Program-made: the position numbers and the translations under genes
Assembly (NCBI GenBank): GCA_021813195.1
Contig: JAKALI010000023.1
Span: forward strand, 1 to 18,631
Direction of reading: 5' to 3'
DNA length: 18,631 nucleotides
From: Pseudomonadota bacterium
GTDB taxonomy: Bacteria > Pseudomonadota > Alphaproteobacteria > Rhizobiales > Hyphomicrobiaceae
Notes under the pieces: generated by a model
The model's input: only the letters and a program-made list of their open reading frames with translations
The model's database searches: none
Told to the model about the DNA's origin: nothing
Shown here: piece after piece, positions 1 through 7,593 of the stretch
How the letters are laid out: each line of letters opens with the position of its first letter
How positions within the stretch are numbered: the first letter of the stretch is position 1

Positions 1-774
1 ACCCCCGAGATTGCTGAGGAGGTTGATCAACTCTATCGTTCGATCATCACGGCCGGCACCCACAAGGCCAGCAGCATCAAAGTCGCCGAGGCCGCAAAAG
101 TCATTGAGAACACCCAGCGTGACCTCAATATCGCGTTGATGAATGAGTTATCCGTGATTTTTGCGCGCATCGGCATCGACACCATGGAAGTTCTCGACGC
201 GGCGGCCACCAAGTGGAATTTTCTAAAGTTCAATCCTGGACTGGTCGGCGGCCACTGCATCGGTGTCGACCCGTATTATCTGACGCACAAGGCCGAACAG
301 CTCGGCTACATTCCGCAGATCATCCTCGCTGGCCGCCGTCTCAACGATAACATGGGGCGGTATGCCGCGCGCAATACGATCAAGCTCATGCTCAAAAATG
401 GCATGGATGTTCCACGCTGCCGCATTGGCGTGATGGGGATCACCTTCAAAGAAAACTGCCCTGACGTTCGCAATTCGAAGGTCGTCGATCTCGTTCGCGA
501 ATTGAGGGATCACGGTACAACAGTCCTTGTTGAAGATCCGCTGGCCGATCCGCAAGAAGTTCGACACGAATACGGAATCGACCTTGTCCCGCTTGCCGAA
601 CAGGATCCCGTGGATGCTCTCGTTGTCGCCGTTGGACACAACGCTTATCGCCGCATGCCTGCGAGCGCTCTGCGCCAACTCGTTCGCGGCGAACGGCCCG
701 TGTTATCTGATCTCAAGAGCCTCTACGATCGCGCAGCGTGCCGCGACGCGGGCTTCACCGTGTTTCGCCTCTAG
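1..774 (+). CDS. wbpA: UDP-N-acetyl-D-glucosamine 6-dehydrogenase WbpA, 3' part (5' end outside window)
   Basis: An open frame runs in from base 1 and ends at TAG 772-774, giving 257 visible residues. The family is about 430 residues, so roughly the first 170 (the NAD-binding Rossmann domain) lie upstream. The visible part has the central helical domain, the catalytic motif GGHCIGVDPYYL with the nucleophilic Cys at codon 256-258, and the C-terminal UDP-binding domain starting near RIGVMGITFKENCPDVRNSK. These motifs match the WbpA/TviB branch of UDP-sugar dehydrogenases, which oxidises C6 of UDP-GlcNAc twice with NAD+ to give UDP-GlcNAcA. They differ from the GYGGSCLPKD of the UDP-glucose dehydrogenase at 15569-16873. 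It is the first gene of the visible wbpA-wbpB-wbpD-wbpE run, so it most likely feeds UDP-GlcNAcA to WbpB. Substrate choice is inferred from family and neighbours. The frame looks intact. Confidence 0.93.
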   Translation, partial: TPEIAEEVDQLYRSIITAGTHKASSIKVAEAAKVIENTQRDLNIALMNELSVIFARIGIDTMEVLDAAATKWNFLKFNPGLVGGHCIGVDPYYLTHKAEQLGYIPQIILAGRRLNDNMGRYAARNTIKLMLKNGMDVPRCRIGVMGITFKENCPDVRNSKVVDLVRELRDHGTTVLVEDPLADPQEVRHEYGIDLVPLAEQDPVDALVVAVGHNAYRRMPASALRQLVRGERPVLSDLKSLYDRAACRDAGFTVFRL

Positions 775-777
775 GTG
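773..777 (+). promoter_or_regulatory. Ribosome binding site deciding the wbpB start
   Basis: AGGTG lies across the wbpA stop codon and sits 6 bases before ATG 784. The alternative GTG at 775 is part of this motif and has no Shine-Dalgarno sequence of its own upstream. This favours ATG 784 and suggests coupling to wbpA translation. Confidence 0.5.
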
Positions 778-783
778 ATCAGC

Positions 784-1848
784 ATGCCCGCAACCAAAGG
801 ATCGATCGTACAAGGACGGCCGGTGCGCTTCGCTCTCGTGGGCTGCGGCCGCATTGCGACCAATCATTTCGCGGCCATGAAGCAAATGGGCAACCGTTGC
901 ACCCTTGTCGACGTGTGCGACGTCGATGCGAGTGCGTTGCAAACCGCGGTTTCGGCGACAGGCGCGCGCGGGCATGGGTCGCTGGATGAGATGCTCGCCA
1001 GAACGGACGCCGACTGCGTCGTCGTCACAACGCCGAGCGGCCTTCACCCCTCCCAGGTGATCGAAATTGCCCGCTCCGGCCGCCATGTCATGACAGAGAA
1101 GCCGATGGCAACCCGTTGGCGCGATGGTCTCGCCATGGTGGAAGCCTGCGACCGCGCAGGTGTTTACCTCTTCGTCGTCAAACAAAACCGCCGCAACGCG
1201 ACGCTTCAGCTGTTGAAGAAGGCCGTCACGGAACGACGCTTCGGCCGCATTTACGCGGTCGCCGTCAATGTCTTTTGGACACGACCGCAGAACTATTACG
1301 ATAGCGCAAAATGGCGCGGCACCTGGGAGTTCGATGGCGGGGCGTTCATGAACCAAGCGAGCCATTACATCGATTTGCTCGATTGGCTGATTGGTCCGGT
1401 GGAAAGTGTCATGGCATACACCGCAACGCTGGCGCGTGATATTGAAGTCGAGGATACCGGTGTGGCCGCGATCAAATGGCGCTCTGGCGCGCTTGGCACT
1501 TTGAACGTGACCATGCTCACCTACCCCAAGAATTATGAGGGGTCGATTACGATTCTTGGCGAGAACGGTTCAGTCAAGGTCGGCGGCGTGGCGGTGAATG
1601 AAATCCAACTTTGGGAGTTTGCGGACAAGCGTCCAGAAGATGAAAAAATCAAGGACGCAAGTTATGAGACGACGAGCGTCTACGGCTTCGGTCACCCACT
1701 TTACTATGACAACGTCATCAAAACCCTGTGCGGTGAGGCGCAGCCTGAGACGGACGGCCGAGAGGGCCTGAAGTCTCTTGAGCTTCTCATCGCCCTCTAC
1801 CAATCCGCCCGCGATGGTCGGCGCGTGGGCCTGCCGCTCGAGTACTAA
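784..1848 (+). CDS. wbpB: UDP-GlcNAcA 3-dehydrogenase WbpB/WlbA (Gfo/Idh/MocA family)
   Basis: The product is a soluble NAD-dependent oxidoreductase that would oxidise C3 of UDP-GlcNAcA to the 3-keto sugar, the substrate of WbpE. Numbering from the in-frame GTG at 775, residues 23-28 are the dinucleotide-binding GCGRIA. Residues 108-110 are the family EKP motif with the conserved Lys. Residues 188-200 ([13 protein letters not shown]) form the substrate-site segment typical of Gfo/Idh/MocA enzymes. The C-terminal part carries [14 protein letters not shown], familiar from WbpB/WlbA. Length is about 354 residues, a little longer than the roughly 315-350 usual here, mainly from an N-terminal tail. 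I chose ATG 784 because it has an AGGTG site 6 bases upstream; GTG 775 abuts the wbpA stop and is possible. The stop is one base before the next start, so the genes are tightly co-transcribed. Confidence 0.9.
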   Translation: MPATKGSIVQGRPVRFALVGCGRIATNHFAAMKQMGNRCTLVDVCDVDASALQTAVSATGARGHGSLDEMLARTDADCVVVTTPSGLHPSQVIEIARSGRHVMTEKPMATRWRDGLAMVEACDRAGVYLFVVKQNRRNATLQLLKKAVTERRFGRIYAVAVNVFWTRPQNYYDSAKWRGTWEFDGGAFMNQASHYIDLLDWLIGPVESVMAYTATLARDIEVEDTGVAAIKWRSGALGTLNVTMLTYPKNYEGSITILGENGSVKVGGVAVNEIQLWEFADKRPEDEKIKDASYETTSVYGFGHPLYYDNVIKTLCGEAQPETDGREGLKSLELLIALYQSARDGRRVGLPLEY

Positions 1849-1849
1849 A

Positions 1850-2470
1850 ATGGCTTATCAAGCTCACGCCACCGCAATTATCGACCCGGGCGCAACAATT
1901 GGTGAAGGCACGAAAATCTGGCACTTTTCGCATATCTGCAGCCAAGCCATAATTGGCGATCGTTGCTCACTCGGCCAGAACGTTTTCGTCGCGAACAACG
2001 TGCGGATCGGCAACAATGTCAAAATTCAAAATAACGTTTCTGTCTATGACAACGTTTTTATCGAGGATGATGTCTTCTGTGGACCGAGCATGGTTTTCAC
2101 GAATGTTCTAAACCCTCGTGCCGCCGTACCCCGCAAAGATGAATATCGCGACACGATCATCCGGCGCGGTGCCACGCTCGGTGCAAACTGCACGATCGTC
2201 TGCGGCGTTGAAGTCGGCCGATACGCCTTTGTTGCTGCGGGTGCCGTCGTAACGAAAAACGTGCCGCCTTATGCGCTTGTGGCTGGCGTCCCTGCTATCC
2301 AAAAAGGCTGGATGAGCGCTCACGGCATACGTCTGGAATTGCCGCTTGTCGGCCCGGCAGATGCCCAATGCCCGGGGACGGGGAGCTGGTACCATGTCGA
2401 TGCAGCTGGTGTCTGCGGCCCATCGACAATCGCGGGCGACAATCCAGAGGACGCATCGGGCGATGACTGA
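1850..2470 (+). CDS. wbpD: UDP-2-acetamido-3-amino-2,3-dideoxyglucuronate N-acetyltransferase WbpD/WlbB
   Basis: This 206-residue left-handed beta-helix acetyltransferase would transfer acetyl from acetyl-CoA to the 3-amino group made by WbpE. Hexapeptide repeats fill residues 9-80 ([24 protein letters not shown]) and resume at about 107-150. The segment [14 protein letters not shown] and the loop with [20 protein letters not shown] are characteristic of the WbpD/WlbB type. The tail GWMSAHG then [10 protein letters not shown] also matches the family; the last 15 or so residues (acidic, [11 protein letters not shown]) are extra compared with the roughly 190-residue relatives. The frame is open upstream to 1778 inside wbpB, but ATG 1850 gives the family-like N-terminus and starts 1 base after the wbpB stop. 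The order dehydrogenase-acetyltransferase-aminotransferase is that of Bordetella wlbABC rather than the P. aeruginosa order. Confidence 0.92.
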   Translation: MAYQAHATAIIDPGATIGEGTKIWHFSHICSQAIIGDRCSLGQNVFVANNVRIGNNVKIQNNVSVYDNVFIEDDVFCGPSMVFTNVLNPRAAVPRKDEYRDTIIRRGATLGANCTIVCGVEVGRYAFVAAGAVVTKNVPPYALVAGVPAIQKGWMSAHGIRLELPLVGPADAQCPGTGSWYHVDAAGVCGPSTIAGDNPEDASGDD

Positions 2471-2522
2471 ACGAGCATGCTCCCTCCACAGGATGACCGT
2501 CTACTGGCGCCGGTAACAACTC

Positions 2523-3710
2523 ATGGAATTCATCGATCTCAAGCCGCAACAGGCAGCCATTCGCGACGAGCTTGATCGCCGCATAGCCTCCGTTCTCGCG
2601 CATGGCCGCTACATCATGGGGCCTGAAGTCGAAGAACTCGAAGCCACGCTGGCGGCCTATACCGGCGCAAAACACTGCATCACGGTCGCGAGCGGCACAG
2701 AGGCGCTCCTCATCGCCCTGATGAGCTTGGGGATTGGGCCAGGCGATGAAGTCATCACCACACCTTTCACATTTGTTGCGACGGCGGAAGTCATCGTCCT
2801 GCTTGGCGCTAAGCCAGTCTTCGCCGATGTCGAAGTCCATACCGCGAATATCGATGTCCGTTGTATCGAAGAAAAAATTTCAACGCGGACGAGAGCCATC
2901 ATTCCCGTCAGCCTTTACGGCCAGCCGGCCGACATGGATGCCATCAATGACCTGGCAGCACGCCATGGTCATATACCGGTGATCGAAGATGCGGCGCAGA
3001 GTTTCGGCGCCACATATAAAGGCCGGAGGAGTTGCAATCTCTCGACCATTGGCTGCACGAGTTTTTTTCCTTCGAAGCCGCTTGGCTGCTATGGCGACGG
3101 CGGGGCGCTGTTCACCAACGAAGACGATATTGCAAAGGCTGCGCGCGAAATTCGCGTCCATGGGCAGAGCAAGCGTTATGTTCATACGCGCATTGGCGTC
3201 GGCGGTCGAATGGATACGCTCCAGTGCGCGATATTGCTTGCGAAATGGCCCCGCTTCGAGACGGAGGTGGCCGCTCGCGCTCGGATCGGCGCGAATTACA
3301 CGCAGCGCCTCCACACGCGCGTCCCCGATTGCCGGCCAATCGAGTCCGGCAAGGCTCTATTGGGGTTGACCGGACCGCGCACACTCACCACTCTGCCGAA
3401 CCGATCAACGGTGTATGCCCAATACACAATTTTGGTCCCAGATCGTGAGCGGGTTCAAGCCAAACTTGCGGAGGCAGGGATCCCAACAGCCGTGCATTAC
3501 CCGGTCTCGCTGAACGAGCAGCCGGCCTATCGTCACCTCTGCTGCCCGGATTGCACGCCGACAGCGCACGTCTTGTCCAGCCACGTCTTGAGTTTGCCCA
3601 TGGGCCCCGATCTCACCGCCGCGGATCAGGAGCGGGTCGTGGCGTGTTTGGCTGAAGTCTTCACCGAGAACTATGATGCGGGGGCCTCAAAGAGCAATTC
3701 TATGATCTAA
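2523..3710 (+). CDS. wbpE: UDP-2-acetamido-2-deoxy-3-oxoglucuronate aminotransferase WbpE/WlbC (DegT/DnrJ/EryC1/StrS family)
   Basis: This PLP-dependent sugar aminotransferase would convert the 3-keto product of WbpB to the 3-amino sugar using glutamate. The N-terminus MEFIDLKPQQ is characteristic of WbpE/WlbC. Residues 57-60 (SGTE) bind the PLP phosphate, Asp156 in VIEDAAQS contacts the PLP ring nitrogen, and Lys185 in FFPSKPLGCYGDGG is the Schiff-base lysine. At 395 residues it is longer than the usual 360 or so. The excess is an apparent insertion at about residues 274-294, just before the VYAQYTI strand, and a polar C-terminal tail. It follows wbpD after 52 bases with no clear Shine-Dalgarno site. 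It ends 34 bp from the stop of the convergent aminotransferase gene, with no convincing terminator between them. Confidence 0.93.
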   Translation: MEFIDLKPQQAAIRDELDRRIASVLAHGRYIMGPEVEELEATLAAYTGAKHCITVASGTEALLIALMSLGIGPGDEVITTPFTFVATAEVIVLLGAKPVFADVEVHTANIDVRCIEEKISTRTRAIIPVSLYGQPADMDAINDLAARHGHIPVIEDAAQSFGATYKGRRSCNLSTIGCTSFFPSKPLGCYGDGGALFTNEDDIAKAAREIRVHGQSKRYVHTRIGVGGRMDTLQCAILLAKWPRFETEVAARARIGANYTQRLHTRVPDCRPIESGKALLGLTGPRTLTTLPNRSTVYAQYTILVPDRERVQAKLAEAGIPTAVHYPVSLNEQPAYRHLCCPDCTPTAHVLSSHVLSLPMGPDLTAADQERVVACLAEVFTENYDAGASKSNSMI

Positions 3711-3744
3711 GACCCTACTTGACGATATGCGCGGTGCGCCGACT

Positions 3745-4929
3745 TCAACGTACGGCCTGACGCATGACCTCACGAAGGACCTCGCATGTTAAAGATATGT
3801 GTCGCTCCTCTAATGTCGGGTGGACTAGGAACATAAGACTTGTTTCGCCAAGCTCCTGGGCGACGGGCAGTCGTGGCGTTGGCCGCGGCAAGACACCGTC
3901 GAACGCTTTCTCCAGGTAGATTTCTGGACATGTACCCTGGAAACAAGGGACGCCCCGAGCCGAGATCTCGGCAACAATCCGATCTCTCGACCAGCCCGCA
4001 GAAAGTGCCGATGGCTCGACGAAGACGTAACACTTATATGCGGCGTGCTCAGCCCAGGCTGGCACCGCTGGTGCGCGCAATCCGGGGATGTCCCGCGCCG
4101 CCTTCCAGATCCGATCCGCGTACGCACGCCGCTTAGCCACCCATTCGGGCAGTATGCGCAACTGGATGCGCCCAATTGCTGCTTGCATTTCCGTCAGACG
4201 CCAATTCGTTCCCAGGCTTTCGTGCACCCACCGATAACCCGGCGGATGCTCCGAAGAATAAACCGCGTCATAACTTTTTCCGTGGTCTTTGTGCGACCAC
4301 ATTCGCGACCACAACTCCCGCCCATTTGTCGTGACCATACCCCCTTCACCGCCGGTGGTCAGGATCTTGTCCTGACAGAACGACCAAGCTCCGATCGCAC
4401 CAATCGAACCAACCGAGCGGCCTTTGTACCGTGCACCGTGGGCCTGCGCGCAATCTTCGATGACGACGATTTCATGAGCGCGGGCAAATTCCATCAGCGG
4501 GTCCATATCACAGGGTTGACCCGCCAAATGCACCGCGATGATCGCTCGTGTCCGAGGAGACAAGACTTTCGCACATGTTTGCGTCGAAATATTCTGAGTG
4601 TCGCGATCGACATCGGCAAATACAGGCTTTGCTCCGACACTAAGAACGCTGGTGGCGGATGCCACGAAAGAGCGGGGAGTTACGATGACTTCATCGCCTG
4701 GACCGACCCCTACCGCTCTCAATGCAGCCTCCAGCGCGACTGTCCCGTTCGCAAGCGCTACGGCGAACTCGCTTCCGCAAGCCTCGGCGAATTCCCGCTC
4801 GAAAGCTCGCGCTTCCTCACCGGTCCAATAGTTCACGCGATTAGACCGCAGCACACGCTTGACCGCATCTGCTTCTGCGTCAGAATAAGACGGCCAGGGC
4901 GGAAATGGACCACCGAGCATGATAGACAC
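3745..4929 (-). CDS. DegT/DnrJ/EryC1/StrS family sugar aminotransferase (PglE/WlbF-type role, likely 4-amination)
   Basis: This second PLP aminotransferase (394 residues) is only distantly like the WbpE in this window. Residues 61-63 (NGT) and Asp159 (VIEDCAQAHGA) are PLP-site residues, and Lys188 in SFCQDKILTTGGEGGM is the catalytic lysine. It is the last gene of the minus-strand run, directly after a PglD-like acetyltransferase and a PglC-like transferase. By analogy with the pgl genes and Bordetella wlb, it would aminate C4 of the UDP-4-keto-6-deoxy-GlcNAc made by the dehydratase at 17072. Whether the product is gluco (UDP-QuiNAc4N) or galacto (UDP-FucNAc4N) cannot be read from the sequence. 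The start given is GTG at 4929, overlapping the preceding TAG by one base; an in-frame ATG at 4920 is an equally reasonable start. Confidence 0.85.
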   Translation of the reverse strand: MSIMLGGPFPPWPSYSDAEADAVKRVLRSNRVNYWTGEEARAFEREFAEACGSEFAVALANGTVALEAALRAVGVGPGDEVIVTPRSFVASATSVLSVGAKPVFADVDRDTQNISTQTCAKVLSPRTRAIIAVHLAGQPCDMDPLMEFARAHEIVVIEDCAQAHGARYKGRSVGSIGAIGAWSFCQDKILTTGGEGGMVTTNGRELWSRMWSHKDHGKSYDAVYSSEHPPGYRWVHESLGTNWRLTEMQAAIGRIQLRILPEWVAKRRAYADRIWKAARDIPGLRAPAVPAWAEHAAYKCYVFVEPSALSAGWSRDRIVAEISARGVPCFQGTCPEIYLEKAFDGVLPRPTPRLPVAQELGETSLMFLVHPTLEERHISLTCEVLREVMRQAVR

Positions 4930-5612
4930 TAGGTCGTTGTTGATTTCCGTATCGGTCGCGCAGGGTTACCAACAACAACGGCGCCCGGCGGAACATCTTT
5001 CGTAACTACTGCCCCCATACCAACGACGGCCGCCTTGCCTATCACCAATGGTTTGTTGGGCTTGCCCTGTTTGATAATCGCACCTGCACCGATGTATACG
5101 AGGTCTTCAACGACGACATTGCCGTTGCATTTAACACCAGGTGCGAACGTTACAAAGTCGCCGATCCGGCAATCGTGTCCTACATAACTATATAGATTGG
5201 CGTGGAATGCCACACCTATCCTAATGTTGGAGGTTAACGTCACGAAGGGCGAGAGAATTGATCCCGGTCCGATTTCGACATTGTCCATTATAACAGCGTT
5301 TTCGGCACGGATCGTCCAAGGTTGGATTCCATTGGCGCGAAAATCTTCGGTAATGCGAGCACGAACCCGGCTGTCAGCGATCGCAATTGCGATTGCACGG
5401 GCCTGCGAAGGCTCATTCAGAAACTGTTCGCGGGAGAGAACCCGATGACCATTAACACAAGAACCATGCAGCGCATCATCGATAAAAACCAGACGATCCG
5501 CTATGTCTTTATCTCGCCACCTCGCCGATTTCAAAACAGCACGCGCCACAGGCATAATTTCTCGTCCAAATCCAGCGGCACCAAAAATCCCAAATATCGG
5601 GTCATTCGTCAT
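4929..5612 (-). CDS. PglD/NeuD-type UDP-amino-sugar N-acetyltransferase
   Basis: This 227-residue protein has the two-part layout of the PglD/NeuD family. A small N-terminal Rossmann-like UDP-sugar binding domain begins at FGIFGAAGFGREI (residues 7-19), and a left-handed beta-helix of hexapeptide repeats runs from about residue 103 to 205. His146 in VGHDCRIGDF occupies the position of the family's catalytic base. The end (VTKDVPPGAVVVGNPARPI) is the standard cap. It would acetylate the 4-amino group of the UDP-4-amino-sugar made by the neighbouring aminotransferase, using acetyl-CoA in the cytoplasm. It starts with an ATGA overlap with the transferase upstream and overlaps the aminotransferase by one base, consistent with translational coupling. 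The exact sugar isomer is not determined by sequence. Confidence 0.88.
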   Translation of the reverse strand: MTNDPIFGIFGAAGFGREIMPVARAVLKSARWRDKDIADRLVFIDDALHGSCVNGHRVLSREQFLNEPSQARAIAIAIADSRVRARITEDFRANGIQPWTIRAENAVIMDNVEIGPGSILSPFVTLTSNIRIGVAFHANLYSYVGHDCRIGDFVTFAPGVKCNGNVVVEDLVYIGAGAIIKQGKPNKPLVIGKAAVVGMGAVVTKDVPPGAVVVGNPARPIRKSTTT

Positions 5613-6229
5613 ACATCAACTGCCGGCTTCTGCTTCGAACCCGCAAATTTCGGCATGGTCGCCTCACCCGGTGCGGAGATCCCATCCCGTGCGAAAACGA
5701 TCAAGACAGTGCGCCAGAGGATCGCCAGATCAAGCAGAAGGCCATTGTTTTCCACATACCAAACATCGTGCGCGAACTTCTCCTCCCAGGTAAGCGCGTT
5801 GCGCCCATTGATCTGCGCCCATCCGGTCAGTCCCGGCTTAACCTCATGCCGCCGCGCCTGTTCTCGTGTGTAGAGTGGCAGATACTCCATCAGTAATGGC
5901 CGCGGCCCCACCAAGCTCATGTCGCCCTTGAGAACATTCCACAACTCTGGAAGTTCATCGAGGCTCGTGGCGCGTAGCCAGCGGCCGAATGGAGTCAAGC
6001 GATCGCCGTCTGGCAAAGGATGACCATCCGCATCGACGGCATCCCGCATCGTGCGAAACTTGAAAAGTTGAAATGGCTTGCCATGCAGTCCAGGCCGCAG
6101 TTGCCTGAAGAAGATGGGTGAACCTAATTGCCAGCGCGTAGCAACAGCGATACCCAGGATCAGCGGCGCAAACGCAATGAGTCCTACTGAGGCTCCTAGG
6201 ATGTCCATCATCCGTTTTATAGGTAGCAT
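5609..6229 (-). CDS. Small monotopic phosphoglycosyl transferase (PglC-like), initiating undecaprenyl-phosphate sugar transferase
   Basis: At 206 residues this is the catalytic core form of the bacterial sugar transferase family, the size of PglC, without the extra N-terminal membrane domain of WbaP or WcaJ. An N-terminal basic segment and one reentrant hydrophobic helix (about residues 10-31) anchor it to the inner membrane. Visible motifs are KFRTM (57-61), the catalytic Asp91-Glu92 in SLDELPELWNVLKGDMSLVGPRP, and KPGLTGWAQINGRN (131-144). It would move a sugar 1-phosphate, here most likely the diacetamido-trideoxyhexose from the adjacent genes, onto undecaprenyl phosphate to start each repeat unit. 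An AAAGG site 9 bases upstream of ATG 6229 supports the start. It follows the GT4 gene after 83 bases, the largest gap in the lower part of this run. Confidence 0.92.
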   Translation of the reverse strand: MLPIKRMMDILGASVGLIAFAPLILGIAVATRWQLGSPIFFRQLRPGLHGKPFQLFKFRTMRDAVDADGHPLPDGDRLTPFGRWLRATSLDELPELWNVLKGDMSLVGPRPLLMEYLPLYTREQARRHEVKPGLTGWAQINGRNALTWEEKFAHDVWYVENNGLLLDLAILWRTVLIVFARDGISAPGEATMPKFAGSKQKPAVDV

Positions 6230-6312
6230 ACTAGGTTACCTTTAGAATATTCAGGCACGCGTTCACCGGCTTGGTACTTCAATCGCGCGACGCAACTGTC
6301 GAGGTCACTTGC

Positions 6313-7593
6313 CTAAGCCCGACATGAACCCCCGACTTGCACCGACTTCGACTTCGAGCCTCCCCCGTGAACATTGACGGTGTCCCACAAAATAGCCTCA
6401 AAACTCCCTGCCAGCTTCGCATAATCGTAATGCTCGAGCGCGGCGCGTCGGCCGTTCTCGCCCATCCGCTGGCGCTGCTCTGGGGTCATTGCATACATGC
6501 GGCGAATCGCATCGGCAAGAGCGCGGGGGTCTTCGGCAGCTACCGTCAATCCCGCTGCATACTCAGTTACTGGGTCGAAACGCCCGCTAAAGGAATTTAT
6601 CATGGGCTTTCCGGAATAAAGGTAATCACCGATTTTGTTGGCGGCGATACCGAAGCGATACAGTTGGTTATCTTGCCAGCCAATATAACAAACGTCACAT
6701 GCTCGCAGCACCGACTGGACTTGCGTCTTCGCGACGGGCCCGATAAACGCCACGTTCTTCAATTTCAGGTTCTGAGCTCGCTGCTCGAGCAGCGCGCGCT
6801 CTTTGCCCTGACCCACGAGAATAATTGAAACGTCGCCCAAGTCGGACACGAGCGCTGCCGCATCAATTAGCGTTTCCAGCGCGTTGGCCCGACCCAGCGT
6901 CCCCGCATACACAATGCGCAGCCCGGACTGCGGGATCCGCCGTGCGACATGATCAGGCAACGGTTCGGGGCTATCGGCCTCGGCAACCGATATCCCATTC
7001 GGAACCCATGCAAATTTCTCGCGCGGCATGCGCCTTTGAACCATGTGCTCGACTGCCCCCGGTAAATTCGAAATGACCCGATCGGCGCGTTGATAGGCGC
7101 GATCTTCAATCCATTGCAGAAGCCTGATGAAGGGGTGCCGAGGTGATTTTTTGCCGATCTCGATCAGGGTCAGGGGCCAGATGTCGCGAACTTCGAACAC
7201 CAACGGAACCCCCGTGCGGCGCGCGAGCCGCTCTGCGCCGAGATACCCCAACAGAGACGGCGAGGAATAGACGACGACATCCGGAACTTCGCCGAGCTTG
7301 CGGTGCAGTCCAGCCAATTGCTGCGCGAATCCCAACCATGCGAGAACCCGGCGGTTGTCGTGGGCATCGCGAAACCGCGGCACGGACATTCGAATAAATT
7401 CATAGCCATCGACGCGTTCGCGCGAAGGCAGCAGGTCAGGATCAACACCTTCCTTTAAGAGATGATGGGACCGCGCGGCGATAACTTTAACCGCATGGCC
7501 CCGGAGCGCCAATTCACGTCCGAGATAGTGTTGTCGCCCACCGATGCCCGTTGTGGGTGTGGAGGCGTATTGATTGATCATCCAGATCTTCAT
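6313..7593 (-). CDS. GT4-family glycosyltransferase (WbuB/WbpJ-like)
   Basis: This 426-residue GT-B fold glycosyltransferase begins MKIWMINQYAS and has a glycine-rich acceptor loop (GIGGRQHYLG, residues 16-25), as in WbuB-type enzymes that act on amino sugars. EVRDIWP at 134-140 is characteristic of this subgroup. The C-terminal donor-binding half begins with GLRIVYAGTLGRANAL (224-239), followed by FIGPV and a NKIGDYLYSGKPMI segment in place of the usual E-x7-E loop. It would add one sugar of the repeat unit on the cytoplasmic face of the membrane. Donor and linkage cannot be assigned; ManNAc3NAcA or its precursor is a candidate because wbpI is immediately upstream with an ATGA overlap. The last 20 or so residues are a polar, Gly/Ser-rich tail beyond the fold. 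Confidence 0.88.
   Translation of the reverse strand: MKIWMINQYASTPTTGIGGRQHYLGRELALRGHAVKVIAARSHHLLKEGVDPDLLPSRERVDGYEFIRMSVPRFRDAHDNRRVLAWLGFAQQLAGLHRKLGEVPDVVVYSSPSLLGYLGAERLARRTGVPLVFEVRDIWPLTLIEIGKKSPRHPFIRLLQWIEDRAYQRADRVISNLPGAVEHMVQRRMPREKFAWVPNGISVAEADSPEPLPDHVARRIPQSGLRIVYAGTLGRANALETLIDAAALVSDLGDVSIILVGQGKERALLEQRAQNLKLKNVAFIGPVAKTQVQSVLRACDVCYIGWQDNQLYRFGIAANKIGDYLYSGKPMINSFSGRFDPVTEYAAGLTVAAEDPRALADAIRRMYAMTPEQRQRMGENGRRAALEHYDYAKLAGSFEAILWDTVNVHGGGSKSKSVQVGGSCRA

Noticed and set aside
1778..1849. A 24-codon N-terminal extension of wbpD overlapping wbpB
   Set aside because: The extension is the shifted reading of the wbpB end; ATG 1850 gives the expected N-terminus and normal spacing.
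3711..3744. Bidirectional terminator between wbpE and the convergent aminotransferase gene
   Set aside because: Only a 4-bp GCGC/GCGC stem with a 3-base loop is present and there is no T run on either strand.
4045..4932. A 295-codon open frame on the plus strand opposite the aminotransferase gene
   Set aside because: It is antisense to a gene with clear catalytic motifs over its whole length, and its product is Arg/Ser/Cys-rich with no recognisable domain; it is a composition shadow.
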